From the NCBI GenBank assembly GCA_016706225.1, contig JADJKB010000010.1, positions 291,052 through 355,051 of the forward strand: a stretch of 64,000 nt of DNA. Reading direction: 5' to 3'. The stretch is from Myxococcales bacterium. GTDB taxonomy: Bacteria > Myxococcota_A > Polyangia > Polyangiales > Polyangiaceae. The notes under the pieces are model-generated. The model saw only the letters and a program-made list of their open reading frames with translations, did not search any database and was not told the DNA's origin. Each line of letters opens with the position of its first letter. Position 1 is the first letter of the stretch. The position numbers and the translations under genes are program-made. Positions 52,005-62,135 of the stretch are shown here, piece by piece.

Positions 52005-52066
52005 GGCCACGCGCGTCACCAGGTTGACGACCCAATAGTTGGGGATGCCGCACTGATGGCGCGGCG
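52002..52066 (-). pseudogene. Uma2 fragment
   Basis: The minus strand reads RHQCGIPNYWVVNLVTRVAE, matching the conserved YAECGVPEYWIVNL block of Uma2. Only about 20 codons remain. The 51863-52152 gap holds this, the mntA fragment and otherwise nothing I recognise. Confidence 0.65.
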
Positions 52067-52152
52067 CGAGCCACCGGCGGCGAGCCCCGACTCATACGCC
52101 GTCGAGTGACGTGGGCGTGCCCCCCCGGCGCTACTGCCCGGAACTCGAGTCT

Positions 52153-52802
52153 TCAAGTTTCATCGCGACGTACCGGTCGAATTAGCGGGTGATCCAAGGC
52201 GCGCGCCGGCACCCCCGCGACCACCTCATTCGCAGCGACGTCCCGGGTGACCACGGCGCCGGCCGCCACAACCGCACCTTTGCCGATAGCCCGCCCTGGA
52301 AGGACATTCGCCCCCGCAGCGATGAGCGCACCGTCTCCTATCTTTGGACCAATCGACTGCGATCCCGTCGGACCCCGTGCTCCCAACGCGTTCTCGTTGG
52401 TGGTTGCCACTAGCACGCTGATAAAGACGTCGTCTCCGATCTGGGTGTCTCCGGTAATGTGCGTGAGATCCATGATTCCGGAACGAGACCCGACATGAAC
52501 GTCGTGGTTGAGCGTGACATAGCGACTTATCACGCACCGCTCCCCCACGCGGCACCCCTCTCGAATCGAAGCGCCGTCTCCGATCAGGGTTCCGTCACCG
52601 ATTTCAACGTCGTAGTAGACGACCGCACCCGGCCCAATCGTGCAGCCGTTCCCGATGCGGACTTTGCGCCCAAGGGCGGTATCCGGCGATCAGAGAACGG
52701 CGCTGGATCCAGCCCGATGACGGCTCCGGGCATGATCTGGACATCATCACCGATAATGACGTCACCCCCGATCACGCAGTGCGGGTGGACCACTACTCGT
52801 TT
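52153..52802 (-). pseudogene. Left-handed beta-helix acyltransferase, 5'-truncated and frameshifted
   Basis: Hexapeptide-repeat acyltransferase. The 5' part reads VVVHPHCVIGGDVIIGDDVQIMPGAVIG, then the frame breaks near 52685. The rest (DTALGRKVRIGNGCTIGPGAVVYYDVEIGDG, TLNHDVHVGSRSGIM, ANEVVAGVPARALDH) is in another frame to the stop at 52153. The 5' end of the gene is replaced at about 52805 by a fragment of a lipoprotein gene in opposite orientation. It resembles sugar N/O-acetyltransferases of glycan clusters. Base composition is lower in GC than its surroundings, a sign of transfer. Confidence 0.75.
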
Positions 52803-52810
52803 TCCCAGTG

Positions 52811-52966
52811 TCCGCCGACGACCCCGGCGGCACGGCGGGGCCAAGCCTCGGCGGCTCGAGTGGCGACGCGAGCGTCGGCGGTGGCTCGGGCGGCACGAGC
52901 GCGAGCGGCGGAACCTAGACGAGCGGCGGCAGTGGCGGCGGCCTCGTGATCCCCGATGCCGATGGG
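52811..52966 (+). pseudogene. Duplicated fragment of the lipoprotein gene at 55411
   Basis: Reads SADDPGGTAGPSLGGSSGDAS, then GGGSGGTSASGGT, a TAG stop, then TSGGSGGGLVIPDAD. This matches residues 25-76 of the lipoprotein encoded at 55411-56664 almost exactly, at both protein and DNA level. No signal peptide, no downstream domain. It is a partial duplication that lies against the truncated acyltransferase. Confidence 0.85.
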
Positions 52967-53047
52967 GCTCACGACCGCCGAGGCGGAGCGCATGGGGATC
53001 CCCTCGCGCTGAGCCTCCCCAGTCCGCAGCGCAGGCTGGCTCAGGGG

Positions 53048-53067
53048 GTGGACGCGGACATCTGGCT
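53048..53067 (+). repeat. GCGGACATCTGGC motif, copy 3
   Basis: GTGGACGCGGACATCTGGCT, identical to copy 1 over 20 bases, followed by GCCCCGTT as in copy 1. It lies upstream of the abiE pair; copy 4 lies downstream. The rest of 52967-53238 shows no gene I can support. Confidence 0.8.
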
Positions 53068-53241
53068 CTCTGCCCCGTTCAACTCAGCAACGCTTGGCCC
53101 AGACCGAGTCCTGTTCCCGACGACGACTGAAGCGCACCGGGACCGAAGGCGGAGCTGGTCAACGCATCGAGCGCTGCGTGTACCGGCGGGGAAACCGAGC
53201 GCACATGCCGTTTAGCCTCGATAGATGCACTGTTTACTGCC

Positions 53242-53334
53242 CTTGTGGATGCCAACGGCAAGCACCCGCGCTTGATACTTGTCGTTGATGCCCACAGGTG
53301 TCATAAATTATATGCCTTGTGGATACGAACGGCA
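53242..53334 (+). promoter_or_regulatory. abiE promoter with paired operator-like repeats
   Basis: CTTGTGGATGCCAACGGCA at 53242-53260 and CTTGTGGATACGAACGGCA at 53316-53334 are direct repeats matching at 17 of 19 positions. Between them lie TTGATG (53285-53290) and TATATG (53309-53314) at an 18-bp spacing, in an AT-rich stretch (TCATAAATTATATGCC). The second repeat overlaps the likely transcription start. AbiEi antitoxins repress their own promoter by binding repeats of this kind, so autoregulation is inferred. There is no clear ribosome-binding site before the ATG at 53341. Confidence 0.6.
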
Positions 53335-53340
53335 TAGTAC

Positions 53341-54147
53341 ATGAAACCCGTCGACTACTTCGCCACCCACCCCATGTTCCGGTTCGAGGACTTCGCGTCC
53401 GCGCACCGAGAGGGTGACGCGCGCAAGCCGACGGCGAGCAAGGCGGTCCTCCAGCAACACGTCCGCGCTGGGCATCTGCTGCACGTCCGGCGCGGCCTCT
53501 ACGCGGTCGTGCCCCGCGGCGCCTCCGCAGAGAGCCTCCAACTCGATCCATTTCTCCTTGCGAGCCGGCTCGCACCGGACGCGGTGATCGCCTACCACGG
53601 AGCGCTGCAACTCCACGGCCGGGCCCATTCGTTCTCGCGGCGGGTCACGTACCTGACCTGCACACGCGCAAAGCCGTTCGAGTTCCGCGGCACCGAGTTC
53701 GTCCCTGTCCCGGTGCCACCTACGCTGCGCCGCCTTCCGGACCTGGGCGGAGGCTTCGTCGAGGTTCCGCGCAACGGCCTCGGGGTACGCGCGACGACGC
53801 TCGAGCGGACGCTGGTGGACGTGCTCGATGCGCCTCGCCACGGCGGTGGCTGGGAGGAGATCTGGCGCTCGCTCGAGTCCGTGGAGTTCTTCGACGTCGA
53901 CGCGGTCACCGACTACGCGTTGAAACTGGGCTCGGCGGTCACGGTGGCGAAGGTCGGCTTCTTCCTCGAGCAACACCGAGAGCAGCTGATGCTCGAGGAG
54001 AGCCATCTCGAGCGTCTACAAGAGCACGCACCATTGCAGCCGATGTACTTGGAACGCGGCAAGCGTGAGTCGGGCAAGCTTCTCGCCCGCTGGAACCTCG
54101 TGGTACCCGAACGCGTGATGAACCGAACCTGGGCAGAGGTCGCATGA
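53341..54147 (+). CDS. abiEi: AbiEi-type antitoxin / transcriptional repressor
   Basis: 268 residues. The N-terminal winged helix-turn-helix (FEDFASAHREGDARKPTASKAVLQQHVRAGHLLHVRRGLYAVVP) is characteristic of AbiEi. A C-terminal antitoxin domain follows (RATTLERTLVDVLDAPRHGGGWEEI). It represses its own promoter and neutralises AbiEii. It overlaps abiEii by four bases (ATGA). The pair is a type IV toxin-antitoxin and abortive-infection system. Confidence 0.88.
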   Translation: MKPVDYFATHPMFRFEDFASAHREGDARKPTASKAVLQQHVRAGHLLHVRRGLYAVVPRGASAESLQLDPFLLASRLAPDAVIAYHGALQLHGRAHSFSRRVTYLTCTRAKPFEFRGTEFVPVPVPPTLRRLPDLGGGFVEVPRNGLGVRATTLERTLVDVLDAPRHGGGWEEIWRSLESVEFFDVDAVTDYALKLGSAVTVAKVGFFLEQHREQLMLEESHLERLQEHAPLQPMYLERGKRESGKLLARWNLVVPERVMNRTWAEVA

Positions 54148-55139
54148 ACCTGACCCCGCAAGATCTGTCACGCGAAGTCGCGTCGACCGGCTTCGGCGGC
54201 GAACAGCTCGAGAAGGTCTTTCGTCTGATCGCCCTGCTCGACTCGCTGAACAGCCATCCGTTCCTGAAGACCCGGATCGCCTTGAAGGGCGGAACTGCGC
54301 TCAACCTCTTTTACTTCGACGTGCCGCGCTTGTCGGTAGACATCGATCTCAACTACATCGGCGCGGCTGACCGCGAGACGATGCTCGCGGAGCGCCCGAA
54401 GTTGGAGCAGGCCGTGCAAGCCGTCTGCTCCCGCGAGGGCCTCACGGTCAAGCGGATGCCCTCCGAGCACGCTGGCGGCAAGTGGCGGCTGACCTACGTC
54501 GCATCGACGGGCGGTTCGGGCAACCTGGAGCTCGACGTGAACTTCATGCTCCGCGCGCCGCTGTGGTCTCCCAAGATCGCCCAGTGCTTTCCGGTGGGTT
54601 CCTTGAAGGCGGCTCCCGTTACGGTGCTCGACCCTCACGAGCTCGCCGCGGGAAAGCTGACCGCACTGCTCGCGCGGAGCGCCAACCGCGACATCTTCGA
54701 CGCCCATCGACTCCTCGTTGCCCCCGACCTCGACCACGCGCGGCTTCGTCTCGGCTTCGTCGTCTACGGTGGGATGAACCGGAAGGACTGGCGGACAGTG
54801 TCGCCCGAAGATGTGAAGGGCGATCTGGCCGACGCGCCGCGCGACCTTGTCCCGATGCTTCGCGCTGACCTCGCGCCGGCGCGCGGGGACATCACAAGGT
54901 GGCTCGACCAGCTCGTGGCCGAGTGTCGTGAGCGGCTTGCAATCGTTCTCCCGCTTCAGGCTCGCGAGCTCGAGTTTCTCGAGCGGCTCAACGGCGCCGG
55001 GTGCATCGCGCCCGAGATCCTCACCGACGATCCAGCAATGCAGGCGCTCATCCGGGACCAGCCCGGCCTCGAGTGGAAGGCGCTCAACGTGAAGCAGCGT
55101 CTCGGCGTCGCGGTCGACAACAACGAATCGCACGAGTAG
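54144..55139 (+). CDS. abiEii: AbiEii-type nucleotidyltransferase toxin
   Basis: 331 residues. Family motifs: LKGGTALNLFYFDVPRLSVDIDLNYIG with GGTALN at 49-54 and the catalytic D66 and D68, LELDVNFM, and LAAGKLTALLARSANRDIFD. AbiEii is a GTP-binding nucleotidyltransferase toxin; relatives modify tRNA. It is complete and in frame, unlike several of its neighbours, so the system is probably functional. Confidence 0.9.
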   Translation: MNLTPQDLSREVASTGFGGEQLEKVFRLIALLDSLNSHPFLKTRIALKGGTALNLFYFDVPRLSVDIDLNYIGAADRETMLAERPKLEQAVQAVCSREGLTVKRMPSEHAGGKWRLTYVASTGGSGNLELDVNFMLRAPLWSPKIAQCFPVGSLKAAPVTVLDPHELAAGKLTALLARSANRDIFDAHRLLVAPDLDHARLRLGFVVYGGMNRKDWRTVSPEDVKGDLADAPRDLVPMLRADLAPARGDITRWLDQLVAECRERLAIVLPLQARELEFLERLNGAGCIAPEILTDDPAMQALIRDQPGLEWKALNVKQRLGVAVDNNESHE

Positions 55140-55167
55140 CCCAGCCCGGCCGGGCTCGGGGAGGCGC

Positions 55168-55182
55168 ACGCGGACATCTGGC
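55168..55182 (+). repeat. GCGGACATCTGGC motif, copy 4
   Basis: ACGCGGACATCTGGC, 28 bp after the abiEii stop. With copy 3 it brackets the whole abiE module as a direct repeat. Confidence 0.75.
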
Positions 55183-55235
55183 CAACGGGGCGCCGTCACG
55201 CGTGCGCGCCACACTCCACCCCCCGGGCCCCCGGG

Positions 55236-55345
55236 GCATGCCGCACTCGGCGTAGGCGACGTAGGCGGCAGCCCGACCCCGGACCCTCTCGTTCTTGTCG
55301 CGGACCACCTCCGAGAAGGCCCACGTGTCCCCCGGCAACCAAGGG
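55236..55345 (-). pseudogene. Uma2 fragment
   Basis: The minus strand reads WLPGDTWAFSEVVRDKNERVRGRAAAYVAYAECGMP. The part EVVRDKNERVR...AECGMP matches the EVAETSLRKDR...AECGVP block of Uma2. About 36 codons remain. It is a different part of the family from the fragment at 52002, with a short overlap. Confidence 0.6.
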
Positions 55346-55410
55346 AAACCCCTTCCCCCGGCATCGCACGGCCACCGCCAGGGCTCCCGCGTTTCCGCTA
55401 CACTAGCCAG

Positions 55411-56664
55411 GTGAAGCCGCTTTCCTTCCTGGGCGTGGTGGCATCGACGCTGTGCTGCGGAGCAGCCGCCCTGCCAGCCTGCTCCGCCGACGACCCCGGC
55501 GGCACGGCGGGCCCCAGCCTCGGCGGCTCGAGCGGTGACGCGAGCGTCGGTGGTGGCTCCGGCGGCACGAGCGCGAGCGGAGGCAGCTCGACCAGTGGCG
55601 GCACGGGCGGCGGCATCGTGATCCCCGATGCGGATCCACCCGACAAGGACACGGACCAAGACGGCATCTTCGATGTGGACGAGAACAAGGGCGACACGGA
55701 CGGGGATGGCAAGCCCGACATCGACGATCCGATCAACGACGGCCCGCCGCCGGCGCTGACGTTCACGGCGATCTCGACGACGTTCAACCAGCCCATCGGC
55801 ATCGACTATCACGAGCCGACCAAATCGGTGGTGGTGTCGGTGAACTACCCCACGGGCACGCCGAGTGGATTCGAGCGCATCGAGCTCGACGGCAAGCACC
55901 AGCAGTTCTCGGATCTGACGGGCCTGACGGACGAGGTGAAGATCGCCACGGCGCGCTCGGGCAATCCCGGGGGCTTCGTGGCCGGCGATCTCTTCGTCGG
56001 CAACGGCGTCGATGGACAGATCGTGCGCATCTCGAACAACGGTGCGACGGTGACGAACCCCTGGGTCGATCTGCCGGGCACGGGCAACGGTCTGATGCGC
56101 GGCTCGTTGTACGTGGATCGAGTCGGCACGTTCGGCGGTGATCTGTGTGTGGTGACGACGGTCGGCGAGGTCTGGCGCATCACGGCGGCCGGCGCGCCGA
56201 CGAAGATCGCGTCCGCGGGCGTCCACCTCGAGGGCGCCGTCGTGGTCCCCGACAAACCCGCCCGCTTCGGCCCCATCGCCGGCAAGCTGATCGCGGGTGC
56301 CGAGACGGAGGGACTGCTCTGGGCCTTCGCCCCCGACGGCACCAGCACGACCTACGATCTGGGCGCCAAGGTCGAGGACATCGACCTCATCAGCCCCAAG
56401 GAGAACTTCTTCGGCGTGAACTACGGCACCTCGAAGCTGCTCGGCGTCCCCGCGGAGCAATTCAAGCCGATGCTCGGCGACGTCCTGCTCACGACGGAGA
56501 CGGTGGTTGCCGGGCAAAGTGGTTTGTTCCGGCTCAAGTGGGACGGCACGAAGCTAGTCGCCGAGCCGATCCCGGTCGGAGCAGGCTCCGCGACGGTCGA
56601 CCAGTGGGAGCACACGACGTTCGCGCCGACGGGGATCGTGGAGATCCCGCCGCCGCCGGCGTGA
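55411..56664 (+). CDS. Lipoprotein with calcium-binding repeats and beta-propeller-like domain
   Basis: 417 residues from GTG 55411. Signal peptide with lipobox LPAC (Cys24), a Gly/Ser linker, then thrombospondin type 3-like calcium motifs (DTDQDGIFDVDENKGDTDGDGKPDIDD). The C-terminal 300 residues show blade-like repeats (GDLFVGNGVDGQIVRISNNG, GDLCVVTTVGEVWRITAAG), as in a beta-propeller. No enzyme motif seen. Residues 25-76 are duplicated as a fragment at 52811. The gene is convergent with the next. Confidence 0.8.
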   Translation: MKPLSFLGVVASTLCCGAAALPACSADDPGGTAGPSLGGSSGDASVGGGSGGTSASGGSSTSGGTGGGIVIPDADPPDKDTDQDGIFDVDENKGDTDGDGKPDIDDPINDGPPPALTFTAISTTFNQPIGIDYHEPTKSVVVSVNYPTGTPSGFERIELDGKHQQFSDLTGLTDEVKIATARSGNPGGFVAGDLFVGNGVDGQIVRISNNGATVTNPWVDLPGTGNGLMRGSLYVDRVGTFGGDLCVVTTVGEVWRITAAGAPTKIASAGVHLEGAVVVPDKPARFGPIAGKLIAGAETEGLLWAFAPDGTSTTYDLGAKVEDIDLISPKENFFGVNYGTSKLLGVPAEQFKPMLGDVLLTTETVVAGQSGLFRLKWDGTKLVAEPIPVGAGSATVDQWEHTTFAPTGIVEIPPPPA

Positions 56665-56669
56665 GGGGG

Positions 56670-57832
56670 TCAGTGAAACACGTACAGCCTTCCGTCCCGC
56701 GACGTGATGGCGACCTCGCCGAACGCGCCGATTGCGGGTGAAGAGTGGATGGGGCCGCCGGTGGTGTGTTCCCAGATGAACTGACCGTCGGAGCTCACTG
56801 CGTACAGCTTGGAGTCCTGGGATCCGAAGAAGATCGTCCCGTTGGCGGTCAGCGCGGGTGACGAGCTGACCGGCCCCTCGGTCTGGTAACCCCACTTCAG
56901 CTTGCCGTTCCCGTCCAGGGCGTACAGCGCACCGTCGTCGCTCCCCACGTACACGGTGCCGTCGGCCCCGATGGCCGGCGACGACCAGATGGGCCGGCGC
57001 GTCTGGAACTTCCAGGACAGTCGCCCGGCGCGGACGGCGTACACGGCGCCGTCATCCGCGGCGAACACGACGGTGCCATCGGCGGCAATGGCCGCGCTAC
57101 TCCGCACGCCGCCCGTCACGGGAAACTGCCCCACGACGTTCCCGACGAGATCGAGCGCGATCAAACGTGCGCCGGTGGTGCCGACGAAGAGCTGCCCCAC
57201 GGACTCAAGGCAACGGATGCATCGACTGGCGCCCCGACCCGCGTGGACCAGCGCAGCGACCCATCGGGTGCAATCGAGTGGACGCGCGCGTCATTGGAGC
57301 CGATGTAGAGGTTCCCCGCGCGGTCCAGGAGTGGTGACGAGAACGCGCAGTTGCCGAGCTTGACGTTCCAGACCAGCTGCCCGTCCCGCACGGCATAGAC
57401 GTTCTTGTCGATGCTCGCGACGTACACGGTACCGTCGAGCGCGATGGCGGGAGTCGACCAGATCGCGGCAAACGTCTCAAACCGCCAGCGCAGCTTCCCG
57501 TTCTTGTCGATGGCATACAGAGCGCCGTCGAACGCGCCTACGTAGATGGTCCCGTCCGCATCGATGACCGGCGAAGCCATCACCTCTGCGCCAAAGTCAT
57601 AAGTCCACGCCAGCCCCGGCGCCCCCACGCGATACTGCGGACTCCGCCCCCCCCGCAGCTGGTCGTGACGGAACATCGGCCAGTGCGGAGTGGCGTAGTC
57701 GATGAGCTGATCGGGAGGGGGGGGTGCGGGGGCAGACGCGGGGCCGGCGTTGTGCTGGCCGCAGGCGACCGCCGTGGCGAGCGCCAACAAAACCGCAAGC
57801 ACCGCGGCTTGCGCCAACAGGTTCGTCCTCAC
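56670..57832 (-). CDS. PQQ-binding-like beta-propeller lipoprotein, frameshifted
   Basis: Start at GTG 57832, signal peptide VRTNLLAQAAVLAV... with lipobox AVAC (Cys24). Seven or so blades share the pattern SSPAIGADGTVYVGSDDGALYALDGNGKLKW, as in BamB and PQQ-dependent quinoproteins. The frame breaks near 57200 (VALSPWG against SPVGQLFVGTTG); one extra base restores about 388 residues. PQQ-like repeats without the catalytic residues usually act as scaffolds. It lies 26 bp after the dehydratase gene on the same strand. Confidence 0.83.
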
Positions 57833-57858
57833 TCGACTGGTCTGACCGTCCACGTGAA

Positions 57859-59884
57859 TCAGAAACGATAGCGCGAGGGTCGCACAGCGCAAAGGCGGCG
57901 AACCAGGCGGCGACGCAACTCAAACCGCGCGCGCAGCGAGCTTCCGCGACGAGTCCAGGTCCCCTCGCCCCCCTTCGACCTCGACCCGCTCACTGGCTGG
58001 GGCGGCCGCAGGAGCGGCAGCGTGGCAGCGTCGTCTTGCGTATCAGGCACCACCTGTCCGAGCACGCGACGCACTTCCTCGCTCGATTGCGTGCCGGTGA
58101 ACCCGGCAAGGCGCTCCAGATCCCGCTCGATCTTCTCGAAAGGATACGCAGCCAGTCGGCCAACGAAGATCTTGGGGTGCACCGTCTTGCTCATCTTCTC
58201 GCCGTCGAAGCCGAGCTCCTCGAACAGCTTCTCGCCGGGGCGAATGCCCGTGTATTCGATCTTGATCTCGCTCTCCGGCTCGAAGCCGCTCAGCCGGATC
58301 AAGTCCCGCGCCAGATCCGAGATCTTCACGGGCGTGCCCATGTCGAGCACGAAGATCTCGCCACCCTTGCCGAGCGCTCCCGCTTGCATGACGAGCTGGC
58401 AAGCCTCCGGGATGGTCATGAAGTACCGCATCATGTCGGATGGGTGACGGTGACGGCCCGCCCGCTTCGATCTGTTTCTTGAAGGTCGGAATGACCGATC
58501 CGGCCGAGCCCAGCACGTTGCCAAAACGAACGGCGACGAATTTCGTCTCGGATTGCTGAGACAGCGACTGCACGTACATCTCGCCGACCCGCTTGGTCGC
58601 ACCCATGATCGAGGTGGGATTGACGGCCTTGTCCGTGCTCACCAGCACGAACGCCTCGGCGCCGTGCCGGTGCGCGGCATCAGCGACCTTGCGCGTTCCG
58701 AACACGTTGTTCTTGATGGCCTCGCCCGGATTCCACTCCATCATCGGCACGTGTTTGTGCGCCGCCGCGTGAAACACCACCTCGGGTCGATCGGTTTCAA
58801 ACACTGCTCCAAACGTTTGCTGTCGCAGACATCGCAAATCCGAGGCTCGATCCGCGCCTCGCCGTGGTTCTGCACGAGCTCCGAGTGGATCTCGAACAGC
58901 TGGAACTCGCTCCGCTCCACGAGCACGAGCCGTTCCGGCTCGAAGCGCACGATCTGGCGGCAAAGCTCCGAGCCGATCGACCCACCGGCCCCGGTCACGA
59001 GAACGCGCTTGCCGCGAATGAACCGCTCGATGCCTTCGTGATCGAGTTGCACCGGCTCGCGCCCCAGAAGGTCTTCGATGGAAACCTGGCGGATACGCGA
59101 CAGGTTCACCCGGCCGTCGGATCGTAGATGCCCGGAATGATCTTGACGGGCAAGTCCGCCCTTTCGGCCAGCGCCAGCACCTGACGCACGGCCTCACCCG
59201 GCGCACTGGCCATGGAAATAACGATCTGCTGCAGCCCCCGCCGCGCGGCGTGTTCGGTGAGACTCTCAATCGGCCCGAGGACCTTCACTCCGTGAATGGC
59301 CAGGCCATGCTTCATCGCGTCGTCATCGAGGAAGCCGACCGGGTCGATGCCCAGCTCGGGCCGCGCCAGGATCTCTTTGACCACCAGCGCGCCGGCCTGC
59401 CCGGCGCCAACGAGTAGTGTAGGAATTCGCGGTGTCTGGGACGACCGGAGGCCGTTCTTCTTCGAACGTTCCGCCAGGAGACGGCGCAAGCCCCGCACGC
59501 CCGCGATGCCGAGCAACGCGAGCGCGAAATCGATGATGATCACGCCGCCGGGGATTGCGGCGTATCGGGCGCGACCGGTGAATGTAAAGAAGAACGGTGC
59601 GGAAAAGCGCGCAACCAGCAGCGCGGCAGCGCTCACACCGAGCGCCACGGCAATGAGGCGAATCTCACGCAAGCTGACGTACGACCACGCGAACCGCGGC
59701 ACCCAAACCCGAGCAGCACCAGGTACTGGAAGCCGACGACGTAAGGCAACGCGAAGACGAGGCGTTTCAGCATCTCGTCGTCCAGCCGCCCGTCGAAGCG
59801 AGCTGCGAAGGCAATTACGAGGGCCAGGCTCAGGACCAAGAAGTCCACGAGAACCTGTGCGCTGCGCAGGGCTAGTCTTCGCAT
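57859..59884 (-). CDS. WbpM/CapD-type nucleotide-sugar dehydratase, at least five frameshifts
   Basis: Membrane-anchored NAD(P)-dependent 4,6-dehydratase for UDP-sugars, an early step in glycan biosynthesis. N-terminal membrane part MRRLALRSAQVLVDFLVLSL, a CoA-binding-like domain (IPTLLVGAGQAGALVVKEIL), then the dehydratase with VLVTGAGGSIGSELCRQIV, VFHAAAHKHVPMMEWNP, STDKAVNPTSIMGATKR, and YFMTIPEACQLVMQAG. The reading frame changes near 59705, 59113, 58802, 58455 and 58438, each explained by one base, often at a short homopolymer. Together the pieces give a normal protein of about 670 residues. It follows the BY-kinase by 27 bp. Confidence 0.88.
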
Positions 59885-59911
59885 CGGCCCCTGGGGTCTG
59901 CGGCGGTGGCC

Positions 59912-62135
59912 TCAGGCCGCGGCATCCGTCTTGTGCTCTGCGTCGTCCGACTTGTAGTACTCGCCGTCGCGACGATAGTAGTAGTAGTGATACATGTACT
60001 CGTGGCGGTCCAGGTTCACCGCGTTGAGGACCACCCCGACTGTCTTTCCACCAACGTCCCGGATCGCACGAACTCCGTGTCGAGCGAGTTCTTGGCAGTT
60101 GAAAACGCTCGAACCACCAACACTACGCCGTCCACGAGCGTCGAAAGCAGTATCGGCGGCGTCAGTAACGGTTACGACGGGCGGGCTATCGATGATGACC
60201 CGTCGAATTCCTGCGACACGTTGCGGATGAAAGCCTGGAAACGCTCGCTGTGGAACAACTCCGCCGGGTTCGGCGGCAGCCGGCCGGAATCACCCAGAGG
60301 TTGGGCACCTCTGTCTGCTGGGCAATCGTCTGAATGCTCGCGCCATCAACCAGGGCGCTCGTGACGCCAAGCGTACTTTTCTTGCCAAAGACCCGATGCA
60401 CGCGAGGCTCCGCAGATCGCAATCGATGAGCGCGGCGCGTTGCCCAGCCTGCGCCATTGCCAGCGATACAAACGGCGACCGTGGTCTTGCCTTCGGAAGG
60501 GGCGGGGCTGGTCACAAGCAGCGTGTGATACGGCTCATCCGGTGCCATGAACATCAGGTTGGTGCGGATCGCGCGGGCCGCTTCCGCCACACCGCTGTTG
60601 GGGGAGTTGTGAACAATTAGCTCCGGCGTCGTAACCTCAACCTTCTGTTTCCGGCGCCGACGGGTCGAGTAATACGTGCCCGTTCCGCCCGTGCCGATCT
60701 CCGGCAACAAGCCAAGGAACACTAGCCCCAGCTCATTTCCACGTCGTCCGGAGTCTTGAGGGTCCGATCGAGGCAAGGCGCGGGCCATCGCCGCCCCAAT
60801 GCCCAGTGCGATGCCGGAAAAATACCCAGAGCGATGTTGATCGGAACACGAGGCGATAGGACTACGCGGCTGGGTTGGACGGTCAACGACTCGGATGTTG
60901 TTGACCTGCATCATCCGCGCCAGGTCGCTCTCCTTGGTCCGCTCGAGCAGCATCCCGTACAGCTTTTCTGAGTTATCCCGGGATCGGCGCAGCCGATTGT
61001 AGTCTACCTCTAGTAGATTGAGGTCCAGCGCGCGGCGCTTCGCGGCTTCGAACAGGCCTGAGAGGCCCGCTTCCTGACGGCCGACCGCGGAAAGTTCGCG
61101 GTCGGTAGCTCGCTGCACGTTCTTCACCTCCGCCAAGAGGCCGACGCGAGTGGCGTTCGCCCTGGCGTCGGCTGACGCAACGTCGGGATGCCCTTCACCC
61201 TTTCCAATGCCCACGAAGCTCGCCCGCTCGCGAACCGCGTCCTCATAGCGCTGGCGCAACTGCTGAACTAGTGGGCTCTGCAGTAGTTCGTTGGCGGGCA
61301 AGTTCGACGGGTCGTCCGCTTTCACTTTGGCAAGTTCGTCGCGCTGCGCTTTGACTTGCTGCTTCTTCGCGCACGGAGGTCAGCTCGTTGTTGAGCTGCT
61401 TCATCTCCTCGCGCAACATGTTGGACTGCGCGTCGGGATCAAGCGACAAGATGTTCTTATCGAGCTTATACTGATGGAGTGCGCGTTCATTCGTTTCGAG
61501 CTCGCCACGCACTTTGTCCAACTGCTGGCCAAGCCAATCCACGGCGGATGTGGTCGAAGACTTCGAATAGTCGAGGTTTTGTTCGACGTACGGTCCAGAA
61601 CGGCCGCTAGGATCTTCTGCGCACGCATCGGGTCCGCGTCTTCGAGGCGAACCACTGCGAGGCGGCTCTCTTTGACCGGCTCTACCCTGAGACGTGAGCG
61701 CAGATCTCTGCGGCGGCTTCCTCGGGGGCAATAGTTCGGCCGGGGAGCGCCCCTTGGGCCTTGTTGCCGATGAAGGAAGCGTCGTCCTGGAGCCCCAATT
61801 GCTGGACAACTGGCAGCGCCACCCGCATCGATTGAATGATCTTGTACTGCGTCTCGTAGTATTCTCGGTTGTTCCAGTAGGTGCCCGTGCCGAGGTCGAC
61901 GACCATGTCGACGCTCTTGCCGAGAGGCCGAGGCGGGTTCGGGTCGAACTGAATGATCGCGGAAGCTTGGTGGATCTTGGTCTGCCCGAGCGTGTAGAAC
62001 GTAACTGCCAACGACACCGCGACGGCGGTGGCGAGCGCCAGGGCCAATACTTGCGCACGATGCGCCAAACGACGACTGGGTTGAAGTCGTCGCCCGACTA
62101 ACTGGGCCCGCATCGGGGGGAAAAGTGGGGTTCAT
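59912..62135 (-). CDS. Wzz-domain bacterial tyrosine kinase (BY-kinase), many frameshifts
   Basis: Polysaccharide co-polymerase that controls chain length. Start MNPTFPPD at ATG 62135. The Wzz part has RKYWPW, then ALATAVAVSLAVTFYTLGQTKIHQASA; a coiled-coil region follows (LREEMKQLNNELTSVREE). The cytoplasmic kinase has Walker A APSEGKTTVAV, Walker B VIIDSPP and a tyrosine cluster MYHYYYYRRDGEYYKS at the end, the usual autophosphorylation site. At least eight frame changes separate the segments, but all expected blocks occur in order, so the gene is best read as complete with base errors. Confidence 0.87.
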
